From Elusimicrobiota bacterium (GTDB taxonomy: Bacteria; Elusimicrobiota; Elusimicrobia; Elusimicrobiales; UBA9959), in the NCBI GenBank assembly GCA_009773155.1, contig WOVA01000005.1, forward strand, positions 19,218-83,217: DNA of 64,000 nt, given 5' to 3'. This document shows positions 28,606 through 36,801 of this stretch, one piece after another. Made by a program: the position numbers and the translations under genes. Under the pieces are notes generated by a model. The model worked only from the letters and a program-made list of their open reading frames with translations. It had not been told where the DNA came from and searched no databases. Numbering within the stretch: position 1 is the first letter of the stretch; each line of letters starts with the position of its first letter.

Positions 28606-31600
28606 AAAGTAGCCTGTCCCCTTTATTTATCGCTTTCGCCTTTAGCCTTTCTTCTGCGGCGGATTGGCCGATGTTCCGGGGCAACGAGCGGCGGACCGGC
28701 TACGCGAGGGAGCAGGCGGCTCCGCCGCTAAGCCCCGCATGGGATTTCCAGATACAGGGGGATGTGGTCTCTTCACCGGCAGTATATGAGGGGATAGTTT
28801 ATGTCGGGGCGAGGTCGGGAAGCCTGTACGCTTTGGACGCCGGAACAGGGCAACTGCTCTGGGATTATTCCACCGACGGCTGGATAGACGCGAGTCCCGC
28901 GGTTTCCAGCGGCACAGTTTATGTCACCAGCAGGGACGGTAATTTATACGCGTTCAACAGGCAGAGCGGCGGCCTCCTGTGGCGGGCGCCTCTCGGCGCC
29001 CCTTCGATCTCTTCCCCGCTTGTTTTCGGCGGGAAAGTTTATGCCGGAACGGGCGCGCCGGGCAACAGGCTGAAGGTGTTTGATTCCACTACCGGAACGT
29101 TTCTCTGGGAATACAAGGCCAACCAGCCCGTAGATTCAACGCCCGCTACCGACGGGAGCGGGGTCTTTTTCGGTTCTAACGACGGGAGAATGTACGCCCT
29201 GGACATGGAATCCCGCTCCGGGAAATGGGGCTCTTTGGGGCAGACCGTGGGAACTTTCGGCGTAATGACGGCGGCCGTTTCCAGCCTGGCGGTATACGCG
29301 GTCCCTTCCGGCAATACGGGGGAGTTGTATAAACTGGATCCCCCGACCGGAGGTCCGCTTGGCAAATACGAGCCTTACTCGGCGGGTTCCGGCCTGATGG
29401 AAACGGCCTCACCTGTTCTCACCGGGAACCGGATATACTATTCCGCCGGCAACTCTCCCCATACCCTGTACTGCCTGGATTCGGACAGTCTGGGCTTCAT
29501 TTCAAGCGCTCCCGTGCTGGGAAATACCTCCGTGTTCGGCATGCCATCCTCCCCGGCCATGGCCGGCGCCGTTATTTACGCAGGGACAGCGGACGGACGG
29601 CTTGTCGCAGTGAGCAGTTCGGGAGCCGTCCTGCAGGAAATAATATTGCCTTCTTCCTCCCACTCCTCTCCCGCCGTGTCCAACGGCCATGTTTTTATAG
29701 GAACTATGGGCGGGAGGCTCTGGGCCTACAAAGCCGCTAAGATCGCCGCTATTTCAGCCCCCCGGGAGTATGAACTGATTAAGGACACTATAACCATAAG
29801 AGGCTATATCAGAAATCCGGCACTCACCGGCTATAGTCTGGAATATGGCACTGGCGTGGATCCCTCCACCTGGACTTTCATAAGCTCGGCGGCGGCCACC
29901 ACAGAAATTGAGAACGGTATACTCGGCTACTGGGGCACACAGAGTTCTCCCAACGGGCTCTACACTATCAGGCTTAATGTTTTTCCATCCCAGCAGGATA
30001 ATTTCGCGCTGGCCACCGTCAGAGTCAATTATCCGCCGCTGCCGCCCACCGGTCTGACGGCCGCCGACGTGCTCAATGACGCCGGCAATAAGCTCCGGCT
30101 TGACTGGACGCCGTCGGCTTCCATGGGGGTAAGCGGCTACAGGATATACAGAAGTACGTACGGTGTTTTCAGCCTTCTTTCCGAAGTCAGTTCAACCACG
30201 GTTTCTTTCATTGATCCGGCCGCGCCGACCGGCGTACTCTTCACCTACCTGCTCAGGGCTTATGACGGTTATGTGGAATCGCTTGATTCAAACCGGGCCT
30301 CGGCCGCTTCGGTAAACGATAATCCGTCGGGCGACACTATCCCCCCGGCGGCGATAATGGATTTGAAGACGGCGCAGGGCGCAAAAGGCGGCGATATCGT
30401 TTTAACCTGGACCGCGCCGGGAGACGACGGTAATGTGGGTACGGCAGCCTACTACATCATAAGGCATTCAACAGACTCCGCTTTTGACTGGACCGGCAAT
30501 TTTGACGGCGCGGTCCTGTGGAAAAGTTCCAGAGCGGTAACCGGGGCCGCCGGCACGGCCGAAACCGAGACGGTGACAGGCCTTTTCGGCGGCGTAACGT
30601 ACTATTTTGCGATAAAAACAGCCGACGATATCCCGAATTTCAGTACGGCTCCCGCTACGGCCGCGGCCTGGGCCACGCTTGATGTTATAGCGCCGGGCGC
30701 GCCTTCCGGGCTGACGGTTTCCGACACCCCGGGGGATCGTGGCGGCCGGCTGACGCTGGGCTGGACCCGCTCCCCGGACGACGGCGCGGGGGCAAACGAC
30801 GTTTACGGCTACAAGGTTTACAGGAGCCAGGCCGCCGGCCAGTATATTTCCAGCGCGCCTTATGCCCTGACCGCCGCCGGGGAGACCGGCTACCTGGACG
30901 CGGCCGCGCCGGTAAATCTGAAGTTCTATTATATCGTGACGGCTTTCGACAGTAGCAATAATTCCGTGCCGTCGGCTGAAGCGGCCGGGATTTCAGCCGA
31001 TAACTGGCGTTTCTTCGACGCCGCGCAGGGCGGCTCGGTGCGGCTGGCCGACGGCATGGAGGTAAACATACCGCGCAATGCCGTCAACCAGAACGACAAT
31101 ATAATGGTCACGCGGCTGAACCCCGCCACGTACCAGCCGCTATCCGTGAAGGCGAACACCCAGGTCCGGCCCACCGGCGTGGTCTACGAGATAAAATTCG
31201 AGAATCCCGGCACGAAGCTGACAGGAAAGGCCGCAATCACACTGCCCTACACCGACGCGGATATAGCCGGGCTGGACGAGGAGAACCTGAGGATATACAA
31301 GCTCGCGGGTCCGGAATGGAGGCTGCTCGACACCTCGGAAGTTCTGTCCGGAGCGAACAAAGTGCGGGCCGAGACCGATTCTTTCTCGGTGTTCGGCATC
31401 ATGCAGTATGTGCCTTCGGGCGCGCTCATGACGGCGGGAGCGGTCTATACCTATCCCAATCCGGCCAGGGGCGACTCGCTGACCTTCAAGTTCCACCTCT
31501 CGGATAAGGCCTCCGTTTCGATAGACGTTTATAACGCGGCGGGAGAGAAGGTGGCCGCGCTTTCCAGGCCTAACTGCCCGGCGGGCCTGACTTCGGAAAT

Positions 31601-31709
31601 AGCCTGGGACATAAGGAAGATAGCCAGCGGGGTCTATGTCTACAGGGTCAGGGCGGAAAGCGCTTCCGGCGCCAAGACCGTCACCAAGAAACTGGCGGTA
31701 ATACATTAG
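28602..31709 (+). CDS. Secreted PQQ-type beta-propeller / FN3 protein with C-terminal sorting-like domain
   Basis: The protein has 1035 residues. Residues 1-19 form a signal peptide whose first eight residues come from the end of the RAYT element. A BamB-like quinoprotein beta-propeller follows (about 20-385), with repeated blades of the type SSPAVYEGIVYVGARSGSLYALDAGTGQLLW. Three FN3-like domains start near 480, 581 and 698. A domain starting near 803 (GGSVRLADGMEVNIPRNAV) resembles ZU5-like surface modules. The last ~90 residues (VYTYPNPARGDSLTFKFHL...SGVYVYRVRA) match the FlgD-Ig/type IX sorting-like C-terminal domains. The architecture suggests an exported, surface-attached protein. It lies between the giant gene and a PorV/PorQ-like gene, probably in one transcript before the insertion. 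Confidence 0.88.
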   Translation: MKSSLSPLFIAFAFSLSSAADWPMFRGNERRTGYAREQAAPPLSPAWDFQIQGDVVSSPAVYEGIVYVGARSGSLYALDAGTGQLLWDYSTDGWIDASPAVSSGTVYVTSRDGNLYAFNRQSGGLLWRAPLGAPSISSPLVFGGKVYAGTGAPGNRLKVFDSTTGTFLWEYKANQPVDSTPATDGSGVFFGSNDGRMYALDMESRSGKWGSLGQTVGTFGVMTAAVSSLAVYAVPSGNTGELYKLDPPTGGPLGKYEPYSAGSGLMETASPVLTGNRIYYSAGNSPHTLYCLDSDSLGFISSAPVLGNTSVFGMPSSPAMAGAVIYAGTADGRLVAVSSSGAVLQEIILPSSSHSSPAVSNGHVFIGTMGGRLWAYKAAKIAAISAPREYELIKDTITIRGYIRNPALTGYSLEYGTGVDPSTWTFISSAAATTEIENGILGYWGTQSSPNGLYTIRLNVFPSQQDNFALATVRVNYPPLPPTGLTAADVLNDAGNKLRLDWTPSASMGVSGYRIYRSTYGVFSLLSEVSSTTVSFIDPAAPTGVLFTYLLRAYDGYVESLDSNRASAASVNDNPSGDTIPPAAIMDLKTAQGAKGGDIVLTWTAPGDDGNVGTAAYYIIRHSTDSAFDWTGNFDGAVLWKSSRAVTGAAGTAETETVTGLFGGVTYYFAIKTADDIPNFSTAPATAAAWATLDVIAPGAPSGLTVSDTPGDRGGRLTLGWTRSPDDGAGANDVYGYKVYRSQAAGQYISSAPYALTAAGETGYLDAAAPVNLKFYYIVTAFDSSNNSVPSAEAAGISADNWRFFDAAQGGSVRLADGMEVNIPRNAVNQNDNIMVTRLNPATYQPLSVKANTQVRPTGVVYEIKFENPGTKLTGKAAITLPYTDADIAGLDEENLRIYKLAGPEWRLLDTSEVLSGANKVRAETDSFSVFGIMQYVPSGALMTAGAVYTYPNPARGDSLTFKFHLSDKASVSIDVYNAAGEKVAALSRPNCPAGLTSEIAWDIRKIASGVYVYRVRAESASGAKTVTKKLAVIH
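28605..28624 (+). repeat. Right terminal inverted repeat of the RAYT unit, lying inside the next gene
   Basis: This arm is the exact reverse complement of 27894-27913. Read as protein in the frame of the downstream gene it gives K-S-S-L-S-P plus the first two bases of a Leu codon, that is codons 2-8 of that gene. The mobile element therefore supplies the positively charged start of a signal peptide. Confidence 0.88.
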
Positions 31710-31743
31710 GGGAAAGGCTAAGGGACGGAGATAGAGAAGATTT

Positions 31744-33312
31744 ATGAAGAATGTCCGCCAGTTGAGAAAATCAGAACAAAGCCCCAAAAGAGTTTTTGGG
31801 TCACGATTCTTTATTCCCGTGTTCTTAACCTTTATCCTTTATCCTTTAGCCTTTAGCCTTTCCGCCCACGCAGCGAAGATCCACCCCGACGCGGGTTCCA
31901 CTTCGGCGGCCTTTCTCAAGATAGGCGCCGGCGCGCGCGCCGTTTCCATGGGCGGGGCTTTCACGGCGGTAGCCGGCGATCCATACGCCGTTTTCTGGAA
32001 TCCGGCCGGGCTGGCCGTCCTGAAAGACCGCCACGCGAGCTTCACGCATAACGAGTATTTTCAGGAGCTGGGGCAGGAGATGCTGGTCTATACGATGGAG
32101 GGGGAGAAACTGCGGTTCCTGCGTTCCCCGGCGCTGAAAAAAGGGACCTGGGCGCTCGGGCTCAACTATTTTCACACGCCGAAAGACCTGGAGCGGCGCA
32201 GCGGCCGCTACGAAAGCGATCCCCTTTATCCCGTTTCTCCGGTGGAGGGGACTTTCAGGGCCTATGACCTGGCTTTTTCGCTGGGCTACGGCTATGCCTA
32301 TAACGCCGATACCGGTGTCGGCGGCGCCGTCAAGTTCATCAGCCAGACCATAGACGACGAATCCGGTTCCACCGCGGCGCTGGACCTGGGCGTGACGCGT
32401 TCTTTTAACTGGCTGGGCGGGCGGCTTTTTACCGCCGGGGCCGCGGTGCAGAATATGGGGCCCGGGGTGAAGTTCGTTTCCAGAAGGTACGATCTTCCCC
32501 TCACGCTGCGCGCCGGCCTGAGCCACCGCATTCCTGAAACAGGCGCCCTGCTGAGCTTCGACGTTTCCAAACCCGTGGATAATTACCCGTTCTTCGCCTT
32601 AGGCCTCGAGCAGCAGCTCGCCGCCCGGCTGGCCCTGCGCGCCGGCTACCGCTACCGCCTGCACGGCAACGAACTCGGCGCCTGGTCGGGTTTCTCGGCC
32701 GGCATGGGCCTGGCCCTGGAGAGACTTTCTTTCGATTACGCTTTCACCCCGTTCGGCAATATGGGCAATTCGCACCGCTTCTCCATTTCGTTCAGGTTCG
32801 GCGGGAAAGAGCGCCCGAAACTCAGGACGGTCCGCGATACGGTGCCGGCTTCGGAGCGCCTGACGGCGGCCAGGCTTCACGCTTACGCGGTGACCGCCAT
32901 GGCGCTCAGACTGTCTCCGTCGGGAGTGCAATACCGGCTGGACGGGATTTCGCCGGATTCTCCGGCGCCGAACCTGAGTTTCAGGATCCTGACCCGCGGA
33001 GAACCTCCGGCCGCTTTCATCGTGGCGGAAGGGGAACTTCCGGAGAAACTCTCCGCCACGCTTCCGGGCGGGCTTAAAGTCCGCTCTTCGCTTCAGCTGG
33101 TGGATGTGCCGGGCAATATACAGGGCGAGATCACGTTCAGGCTGGAATCAAAAAGGACGGCGGAGCCTGTGAAAATAGTATTCCTGTACCGCACACTGGA
33201 CGGCTGGGAACGCGGGAAACTTGAACTAAAGAATGTAGACGCGGAATTCGCCTGGTTTGAGGCGGTAGTCCCGCAAAGCACTCATTACGTGATAGCGGCG
33301 TTCGACCCTTGA
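31744..33312 (+). CDS. PorV/PorQ-family outer-membrane barrel with extra C-terminal domain
   Basis: The product has 522 residues. A long signal peptide (about 1-44) has a core FILYPLAFSLS encoded by a 7-bp tandem repeat. The mature protein opens with AGSTSAAFLKIGAGARAVSMGGAFTAVAGDPYAVFWNPAGLA, the hallmark of PorV/PorQ/UPF0164 barrels, and continues with alternating amphipathic strands to about residue 350. The remaining ~160 residues (from about 365) form a separate domain ending GWERGKLELKNVDAEFAWF...THYVIAAF, which resembles PGF-pre-PGF-like domains of exported proteins. PorV proteins act as outer-membrane shuttles in type IX secretion of Bacteroidota; here the neighbour carries a sorting-like tail. 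Whether a type IX-like machine exists in this genome cannot be judged from the window. Confidence 0.87.
   Translation: MKNVRQLRKSEQSPKRVFGSRFFIPVFLTFILYPLAFSLSAHAAKIHPDAGSTSAAFLKIGAGARAVSMGGAFTAVAGDPYAVFWNPAGLAVLKDRHASFTHNEYFQELGQEMLVYTMEGEKLRFLRSPALKKGTWALGLNYFHTPKDLERRSGRYESDPLYPVSPVEGTFRAYDLAFSLGYGYAYNADTGVGGAVKFISQTIDDESGSTAALDLGVTRSFNWLGGRLFTAGAAVQNMGPGVKFVSRRYDLPLTLRAGLSHRIPETGALLSFDVSKPVDNYPFFALGLEQQLAARLALRAGYRYRLHGNELGAWSGFSAGMGLALERLSFDYAFTPFGNMGNSHRFSISFRFGGKERPKLRTVRDTVPASERLTAARLHAYAVTAMALRLSPSGVQYRLDGISPDSPAPNLSFRILTRGEPPAAFIVAEGELPEKLSATLPGGLKVRSSLQLVDVPGNIQGEITFRLESKRTAEPVKIVFLYRTLDGWERGKLELKNVDAEFAWFEAVVPQSTHYVIAAFDP
31829..31861 (+). repeat. 7-bp tandem repeat (CCTTTAK) in a signal-peptide coding region
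   Basis: Four full units CCTTTAT, CCTTTAT, CCTTTAG, CCTTTAG and a partial fifth CCTTT lie head to tail. A 7-bp unit is not a multiple of three. The two other frames of the tract reach TAG stops within it, so a change of one unit would truncate the PorV-like protein. Related but imperfect tracts occur in the signal peptides of the giant gene (about 431-462) and of the propeller gene (about 28621-28652). Confidence 0.7.
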
Positions 33313-33347
33313 TAGACGGGGTTCAAATTGATTTAATCTCTATATAA

Positions 33348-33373
33348 CGGGACGCCATGCGCAGGGTGTCCCG
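33348..33373 (+). other. Hairpin in the leader of the hpf gene
   Basis: CGGGACGCC at 33348-33356 pairs with GGTGTCCCG at 33365-33373, with one G-U pair and an 8-base loop. It lies between the PorV-like stop codon and the ribosome-binding site AAGGAG of hpf. It is not followed by a T-run, so it is not a standard terminator. A close relative of the hairpin is seen at 63838-63864. Confidence 0.5.
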
Positions 33374-33394
33374 GAAGCGCCAAGGAGAAACAAG

Positions 33395-33916
33395 ATGAGA
33401 GTCCACATAGTAGCCAGGAAGATAAGGCTCACCCAGCCGATAAAGGAATTCATCGAGAGCAAGTTCGCCAAGCTCCAGGAATATGTCGAGAACATAGTCT
33501 GGGCGCAGGCCATAGTCACCGTCGAGAAGAAGCTGCACACCGCCGAAGTGGTCGTGCACGTAGGCCACCAGACCATAAAGGCCGCGGCCTCCGCCACGGA
33601 CCTCTATACCGCCATAGACCGCGTCATGGATAAAACGGAGTCGCAGATCAGGAAGTACAAGGAACGCCGCTCCGACCATCGCCCCCAGGAAGCCATCGAC
33701 CTGCGCGAGATGACCGCCCTGGCCGGCCCCGAGATCCGCTTCTCCGTGGTCAAGGACGTCGCCGTGAAGCCGATGCGCCGCGAAGAGGCCGTCATCGAGA
33801 TGGAGAAGCTCGGCTTCAACTTCTGGATGTTCGTGGACAAGGACTCGAAACAGACCCAGGTGGTCTTCAAGCGCCTCGACGCCAGCTACGGCATCCTTCA
33901 GCCCGTAAAGAGATAA
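33395..33916 (+). CDS. hpf: Long-form ribosome hibernation promoting factor
   Basis: The 173-aa protein starts with the YfiA/HPF fold (MRVHIVARKIRLTQPIKEFIESKFAKL) covering about residues 1-100. A linker leads to a C-terminal dimerisation domain (about 110-170) containing FSVVKDVAVKPMRREEAVIEMEKLGFNFWMFVD. The two-domain length is that of long HPF, which pairs 70S ribosomes into inactive 100S particles. AAGGAG precedes the ATG at a good distance. It opens the plus-strand run containing hprK, rapZ and the PTS genes, a neighbourhood that links it to stress and carbon control; its stop directly abuts hprK. Confidence 0.93.
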   Translation: MRVHIVARKIRLTQPIKEFIESKFAKLQEYVENIVWAQAIVTVEKKLHTAEVVVHVGHQTIKAAASATDLYTAIDRVMDKTESQIRKYKERRSDHRPQEAIDLREMTALAGPEIRFSVVKDVAVKPMRREEAVIEMEKLGFNFWMFVDKDSKQTQVVFKRLDASYGILQPVKR

Positions 33917-35032
33917 ATGGCGCGGGAATCACGGGACGGAACAGGGCGGAGCTTGTCCTCGCCTTGCGGGGATTCGCCGCGATCCGCGGCCGGTTCGCGC
34001 GAGCTGACGGTCAAGGACCTTCTCAAGCTTAAGGGCAGGATCTTCGGCCTCCGGCTCATACCGGGGACGGGGAAGCTCGTCCGCGCCGTCACCGTCAGCG
34101 AGATCAACCGTCCCGGCCTGGCCATCGCCGGCCACATGGAGCAGTTCCGCTCCGAGCGCATACAGATAATAGGACAGGGCGAGTACGCCTACTGCCTCAA
34201 GGCGCCGGCGCGCGAAGTAGAGGCCAACCTCACCAGGATGTTCGGCAACGCGGACGGAAAAGGGAGGCATTCGCCGCAGTCGGTGGCGCGAGTGCCGCGA
34301 GCGCCGCGACCGGCCATCCCCTGCGTCATAGTGACCGGCGGCCTCAAGCCGCTCGAGGTCATCAGGAAGGCCTGCCGCAAGGCCGGCATCCCGCTGCTCA
34401 CCACCACGTTCGACACGTCCACGTTCATCCGCGAGCTGACGATGTTCCTCGACGATAAGCTGGCCGCCGTGGCGCACGTGCACGGGGTGCTGGTCAGCGT
34501 CTACGGCCTGGGCGTCCTGATACAGGGCGATTCCGGCGTCGGCAAGTCGGAGTGCGCGCTGGAACTGCTCAAGCGCGGCCATATCATGATCGCCGACGAC
34601 GTGGTGGAGATCAAGCGCCGCATCGGCTACATGCTGGTCGGCCGCTCGCCCAGGAACATCCAGCATTACATGGAAGTCCGCGGCCTGGGCATCATCGACG
34701 TGGAACTGCTCTTCGGGGTGGGTTCCATCCTCGACCAGTCGATGGTGGAGATGCATGTGAAGCTCGAGAGCGTGGCCGGCGGAATTCACACTCAGGGCTA
34801 CGACCGCACGGGCCTCGAGAACACCGAGATAAGCATCCTGGACGTGCCGGTCCCCTCGCTGAGGCTCCCGGTCACCCCCGGCCGCAACCTGGCGGTGCTC
34901 ATCGAGGTGGCCGCGCTCAACCAGCGCCTCAAGAACCAGGGCTACTTCGTCGCCAAGAAGTTCAACGAGAGCCTGATGAGGGAGATGAACCCGGGCCGGG
35001 GAAGAGTAAAGTCCGGCAAGGACGGAAAATGA
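33917..35032 (+). CDS. hprK: HPr kinase/phosphorylase
   Basis: The product has 371 residues, against roughly 310-330 for the family. It has an N-terminal domain (LTVKDLLKLKGRIFGLRLIPG...) and a C-terminal P-loop kinase with Walker A GDSGVGKS near residue 203-210. The family signature region follows (RGLGIIDVELLFGVGSI). HprK phosphorylates HPr on Ser46 and reverses the reaction with phosphate; the HPr encoded downstream has that serine. Two stretches are unusual: the Ser/Pro/Gly-rich first 26 residues and an Arg/Pro-rich stretch of about 20 residues at 34249-34320, in the linker between the domains. Both look like in-frame GC-rich repeat insertions. The ATG follows the hpf stop codon immediately, and the gene overlaps rapZ in an ATGA junction. 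Confidence 0.94.
   Translation: MARESRDGTGRSLSSPCGDSPRSAAGSRELTVKDLLKLKGRIFGLRLIPGTGKLVRAVTVSEINRPGLAIAGHMEQFRSERIQIIGQGEYAYCLKAPAREVEANLTRMFGNADGKGRHSPQSVARVPRAPRPAIPCVIVTGGLKPLEVIRKACRKAGIPLLTTTFDTSTFIRELTMFLDDKLAAVAHVHGVLVSVYGLGVLIQGDSGVGKSECALELLKRGHIMIADDVVEIKRRIGYMLVGRSPRNIQHYMEVRGLGIIDVELLFGVGSILDQSMVEMHVKLESVAGGIHTQGYDRTGLENTEISILDVPVPSLRLPVTPGRNLAVLIEVAALNQRLKNQGYFVAKKFNESLMREMNPGRGRVKSGKDGK
34249..34320 (+). repeat. GC-rich degenerate repeat inserted in frame in hprK
   Basis: The segment encodes about 20 Arg/Pro/Ala-rich residues that interrupt the HprK linker between RMFG and the conserved IPCVIVTGGL. It contains GCCGCAGTCGGTG at 34273-34285, found in reverse complement at 44172-44184, and shares GTCGGTGxCGCGAG with the stretch before lepB at 42202-42214. 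I treat these as members of one degenerate family. Confidence 0.5.
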
Positions 35033-35880
35033 AAAAAGCCAAGGTCTTCATCGTCACCGGCATGTCTGGCGCCGGCAAAAGCCAGGCCCTCAAATGTTTC
35101 GAGGACCTGGGCTTCTACTGCGTGGACAACCTGCCCGTCGCGCTGATCCCCTGTTTCGCGGAGCAGCTTAAGACGAGCCGCCACCTGCGTCAGACCGCGC
35201 TGGGCCTGGACGTGAGGGAGGGACGCTTTCTAAAGGGTTTCCCCGAGGCCTACGACGCCTTTAAAAAGCACGGCGTGGAACACAAGACCATTTTTCTCGA
35301 CGCCGACGACGCCACGCTGGTGCAGCGCTTTTCCGAGACCCGCCACCGCCACCCGCTGGGCAAGAACATCTCCCAGGCCGTGAAGGAGGAGCGCAGGCTG
35401 CTCAGCGGGATCAAGGCCAACGCCGACAAGGTCATAGACACCAGCAGGCTGACGCTGGGCGAGCTCAAGGAGATCATCAGCGCCGCCCTGGAGCTCCGGC
35501 GCTCCAGCGAGATGAAGATCTCCGTCATGTCCTTCGGTTATAAGCACGGCCTGCCGCTGGACGCCGACCTGGTCATGGATATGCGTTTCCTGCCCAATCC
35601 CAATTATGTGCCCAGGTTCAAGAAGCGCACCGGGCTCGACAAGCCGGTAGGCGACTACCTGCGCTCCAAGCCGGTGCTCAAGACCTTCATGCGGGACTAT
35701 ATGGCCCAGATAAAACGCCTGGTGCCGCTCTACGTAAAAGAGGGCAAGTCCTACCTGACCATAGCGATAGGCTGCACCGGCGGCCGCCACCGCAGCGTCT
35801 TCATGGCGCACGCGCTGGCCGGAGAACTGAACGGGTCCGGGCTGTCCGTGTCCGAGCATCACCGGGACATACGCAAATAG
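35029..35880 (+). CDS. rapZ: RapZ-type nucleotide-binding protein (YvcJ family)
   Basis: The start is the ATG at 35029, which overlaps the hprK stop. The 283-aa protein begins with FIVTGMSGAGKSQALKCFEDLGFYCVDNLP, containing the Walker A motif at residues 11-18. The C-terminal half has the conserved RapZ region (SFGYKHGLPLDADLVMDMRFLPNPNYVP...TGLD) and the ending IAIGCTGGRHRSVFMA. Full length. In Gammaproteobacteria RapZ controls amino-sugar synthesis through small RNAs; in other phyla it mainly co-occurs with hprK and PTS genes, as here. It is placed between the regulatory kinase and the sugar transport genes, which argues for a signalling role. Confidence 0.95.
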   Translation: MKKAKVFIVTGMSGAGKSQALKCFEDLGFYCVDNLPVALIPCFAEQLKTSRHLRQTALGLDVREGRFLKGFPEAYDAFKKHGVEHKTIFLDADDATLVQRFSETRHRHPLGKNISQAVKEERRLLSGIKANADKVIDTSRLTLGELKEIISAALELRRSSEMKISVMSFGYKHGLPLDADLVMDMRFLPNPNYVPRFKKRTGLDKPVGDYLRSKPVLKTFMRDYMAQIKRLVPLYVKEGKSYLTIAIGCTGGRHRSVFMAHALAGELNGSGLSVSEHHRDIRK

Positions 35881-35881
35881 A

Positions 35882-36301
35882 ATGATAAGCATAGTAGTCG
35901 TCACCCACGGAGAATTCGGCGCCTATCTCATCGAGGCGGCCGAGACCATAGTCGGCGCCCAGGAAGAGGCGCTGCGCAATGTCAGCGTCTCGCCGAGGAC
36001 TTCCCTCGACAAGGCCAGGGAGCTGGTGGAAGAGGCCGCGCGCGATTGCGCCAACCCGGAGGGCCTGGTGTTCCTGGTGGATATGCCCGGCGGCACCCCG
36101 ATGAACGTGGTCTTCCCCGTCGCCGCGGGAATAGAGAAGAGCGCCGTGATCTGCGGCGTGAACATTAACATGATGATCTCGGCCTTCGCTTACCGGGGCT
36201 CGCTGCCTTTCGCCGGGCTGACCGCCAAGATCATGGAGGACGGCAGGAAGGCCATCTGCGACGTCAAGAGCCTGCTCGCCGCCCGCAAGGGAGGAGCCTG
36301 A
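35882..36301 (+). CDS. PTS mannose/fructose/sorbose family EIIA
   Basis: The 139-aa protein has the EIIA-Man fold, beginning MISIVVVTHGEFGAYLIEAAE with the expected phosphoryl-accepting His9. The segment VFLVDMPGGTPMNVVF is typical of the family. It would take phosphate from HPr-His15 and pass it to EIIB, the next gene, in the cytoplasm. It starts two bases after the rapZ stop region and overlaps the EIIB start by one base, so the genes are cotranscribed. Substrate cannot be deduced. Confidence 0.93.
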   Translation: MISIVVVTHGEFGAYLIEAAETIVGAQEEALRNVSVSPRTSLDKARELVEEAARDCANPEGLVFLVDMPGGTPMNVVFPVAAGIEKSAVICGVNINMMISAFAYRGSLPFAGLTAKIMEDGRKAICDVKSLLAARKGGA

Positions 36302-36777
36302 TGCCCGTATCTCTTTTCAGGGTGGACGACCGCCTCATACACGGACAGGTCGTGGAATCATGGGTCCCGCATCTCGGTGTCGGTGAGATAGTGGTGGCCT
36401 CCGACGAGATAGAGGGCGACGAGACGCGGCAGCTGCTGATGCGCTTCGCCGTTCCCGAGGGAGTGGACCTGAAGATCATGAGGCTGGACGCGGCGGCCGC
36501 CTATATCAGGGCCGGGGCCTCCGACCGCAGTACCCTGGTGCTGATCCCCGGGATACGCGAGATGGCCGCCCTCCTGGACCGCGGCGTCAGGCCGGCCTCC
36601 GTGAACATAGGCGGCATGCATTATTCCGCCGGCCGCAATATGTCCATAGGCAAGGCTATCTTCCTCAGCGACGAGGACTGCGCCGACCTGAAGAAACTGG
36701 CCGCCGCCGGCATAAAGCTGGAGGGCCGCGGCGTGCCTTCGGACAAGCCTTTCGACCTGATGGAGGCCATCGCCTGA
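36301..36777 (+). CDS. PTS mannose/fructose/sorbose family EIIB
   Basis: The 158-aa protein begins MPVSLFRVDDRLIHGQVVESW; His14 in the conserved DDRLIHGQV motif is the expected phosphorylation site. Full length for a separate EIIB of the mannose type. Phosphate would go from EIIA-His9 to this residue and then to the sugar bound by EIIC/EIID. It overlaps EIIA by one base and is followed 24 bases later by EIIC. Confidence 0.94.
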   Translation: MPVSLFRVDDRLIHGQVVESWVPHLGVGEIVVASDEIEGDETRQLLMRFAVPEGVDLKIMRLDAAAAYIRAGASDRSTLVLIPGIREMAALLDRGVRPASVNIGGMHYSAGRNMSIGKAIFLSDEDCADLKKLAAAGIKLEGRGVPSDKPFDLMEAIA

Positions 36778-36801
36778 CCGGCTCCGCCGGCCCGGCCCCG
36801 C

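Larger units (their letters stand above)
27894..28624 (+). mobile_element. RAYT-type single-gene insertion with 20-bp terminal inverted repeats
   Basis: A single transposase gene is enclosed by a perfect 20-bp inverted repeat: the left arm is at 27894-27913 (AAAGGGGACAGGCTACTTTT) and the right arm at 28605-28624. The unit begins four bases after the stop codon of the giant gene and ends inside the signal-peptide codons of the next gene. Its base composition is clearly AT-richer than the flanking genes, which supports recent arrival. RAYT transposases are Y1-type HUH enzymes related to IS200/IS605 transposases and act on REP-like hairpins. I did not see a target-site duplication. Confidence 0.85.

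Noticed and set aside
34552..35880. Long N-terminal extension of rapZ
   Set aside because: The extension overlaps hprK in another frame and is Arg/Pro/His-rich. The ATG at 35029 gives the correct RapZ start.
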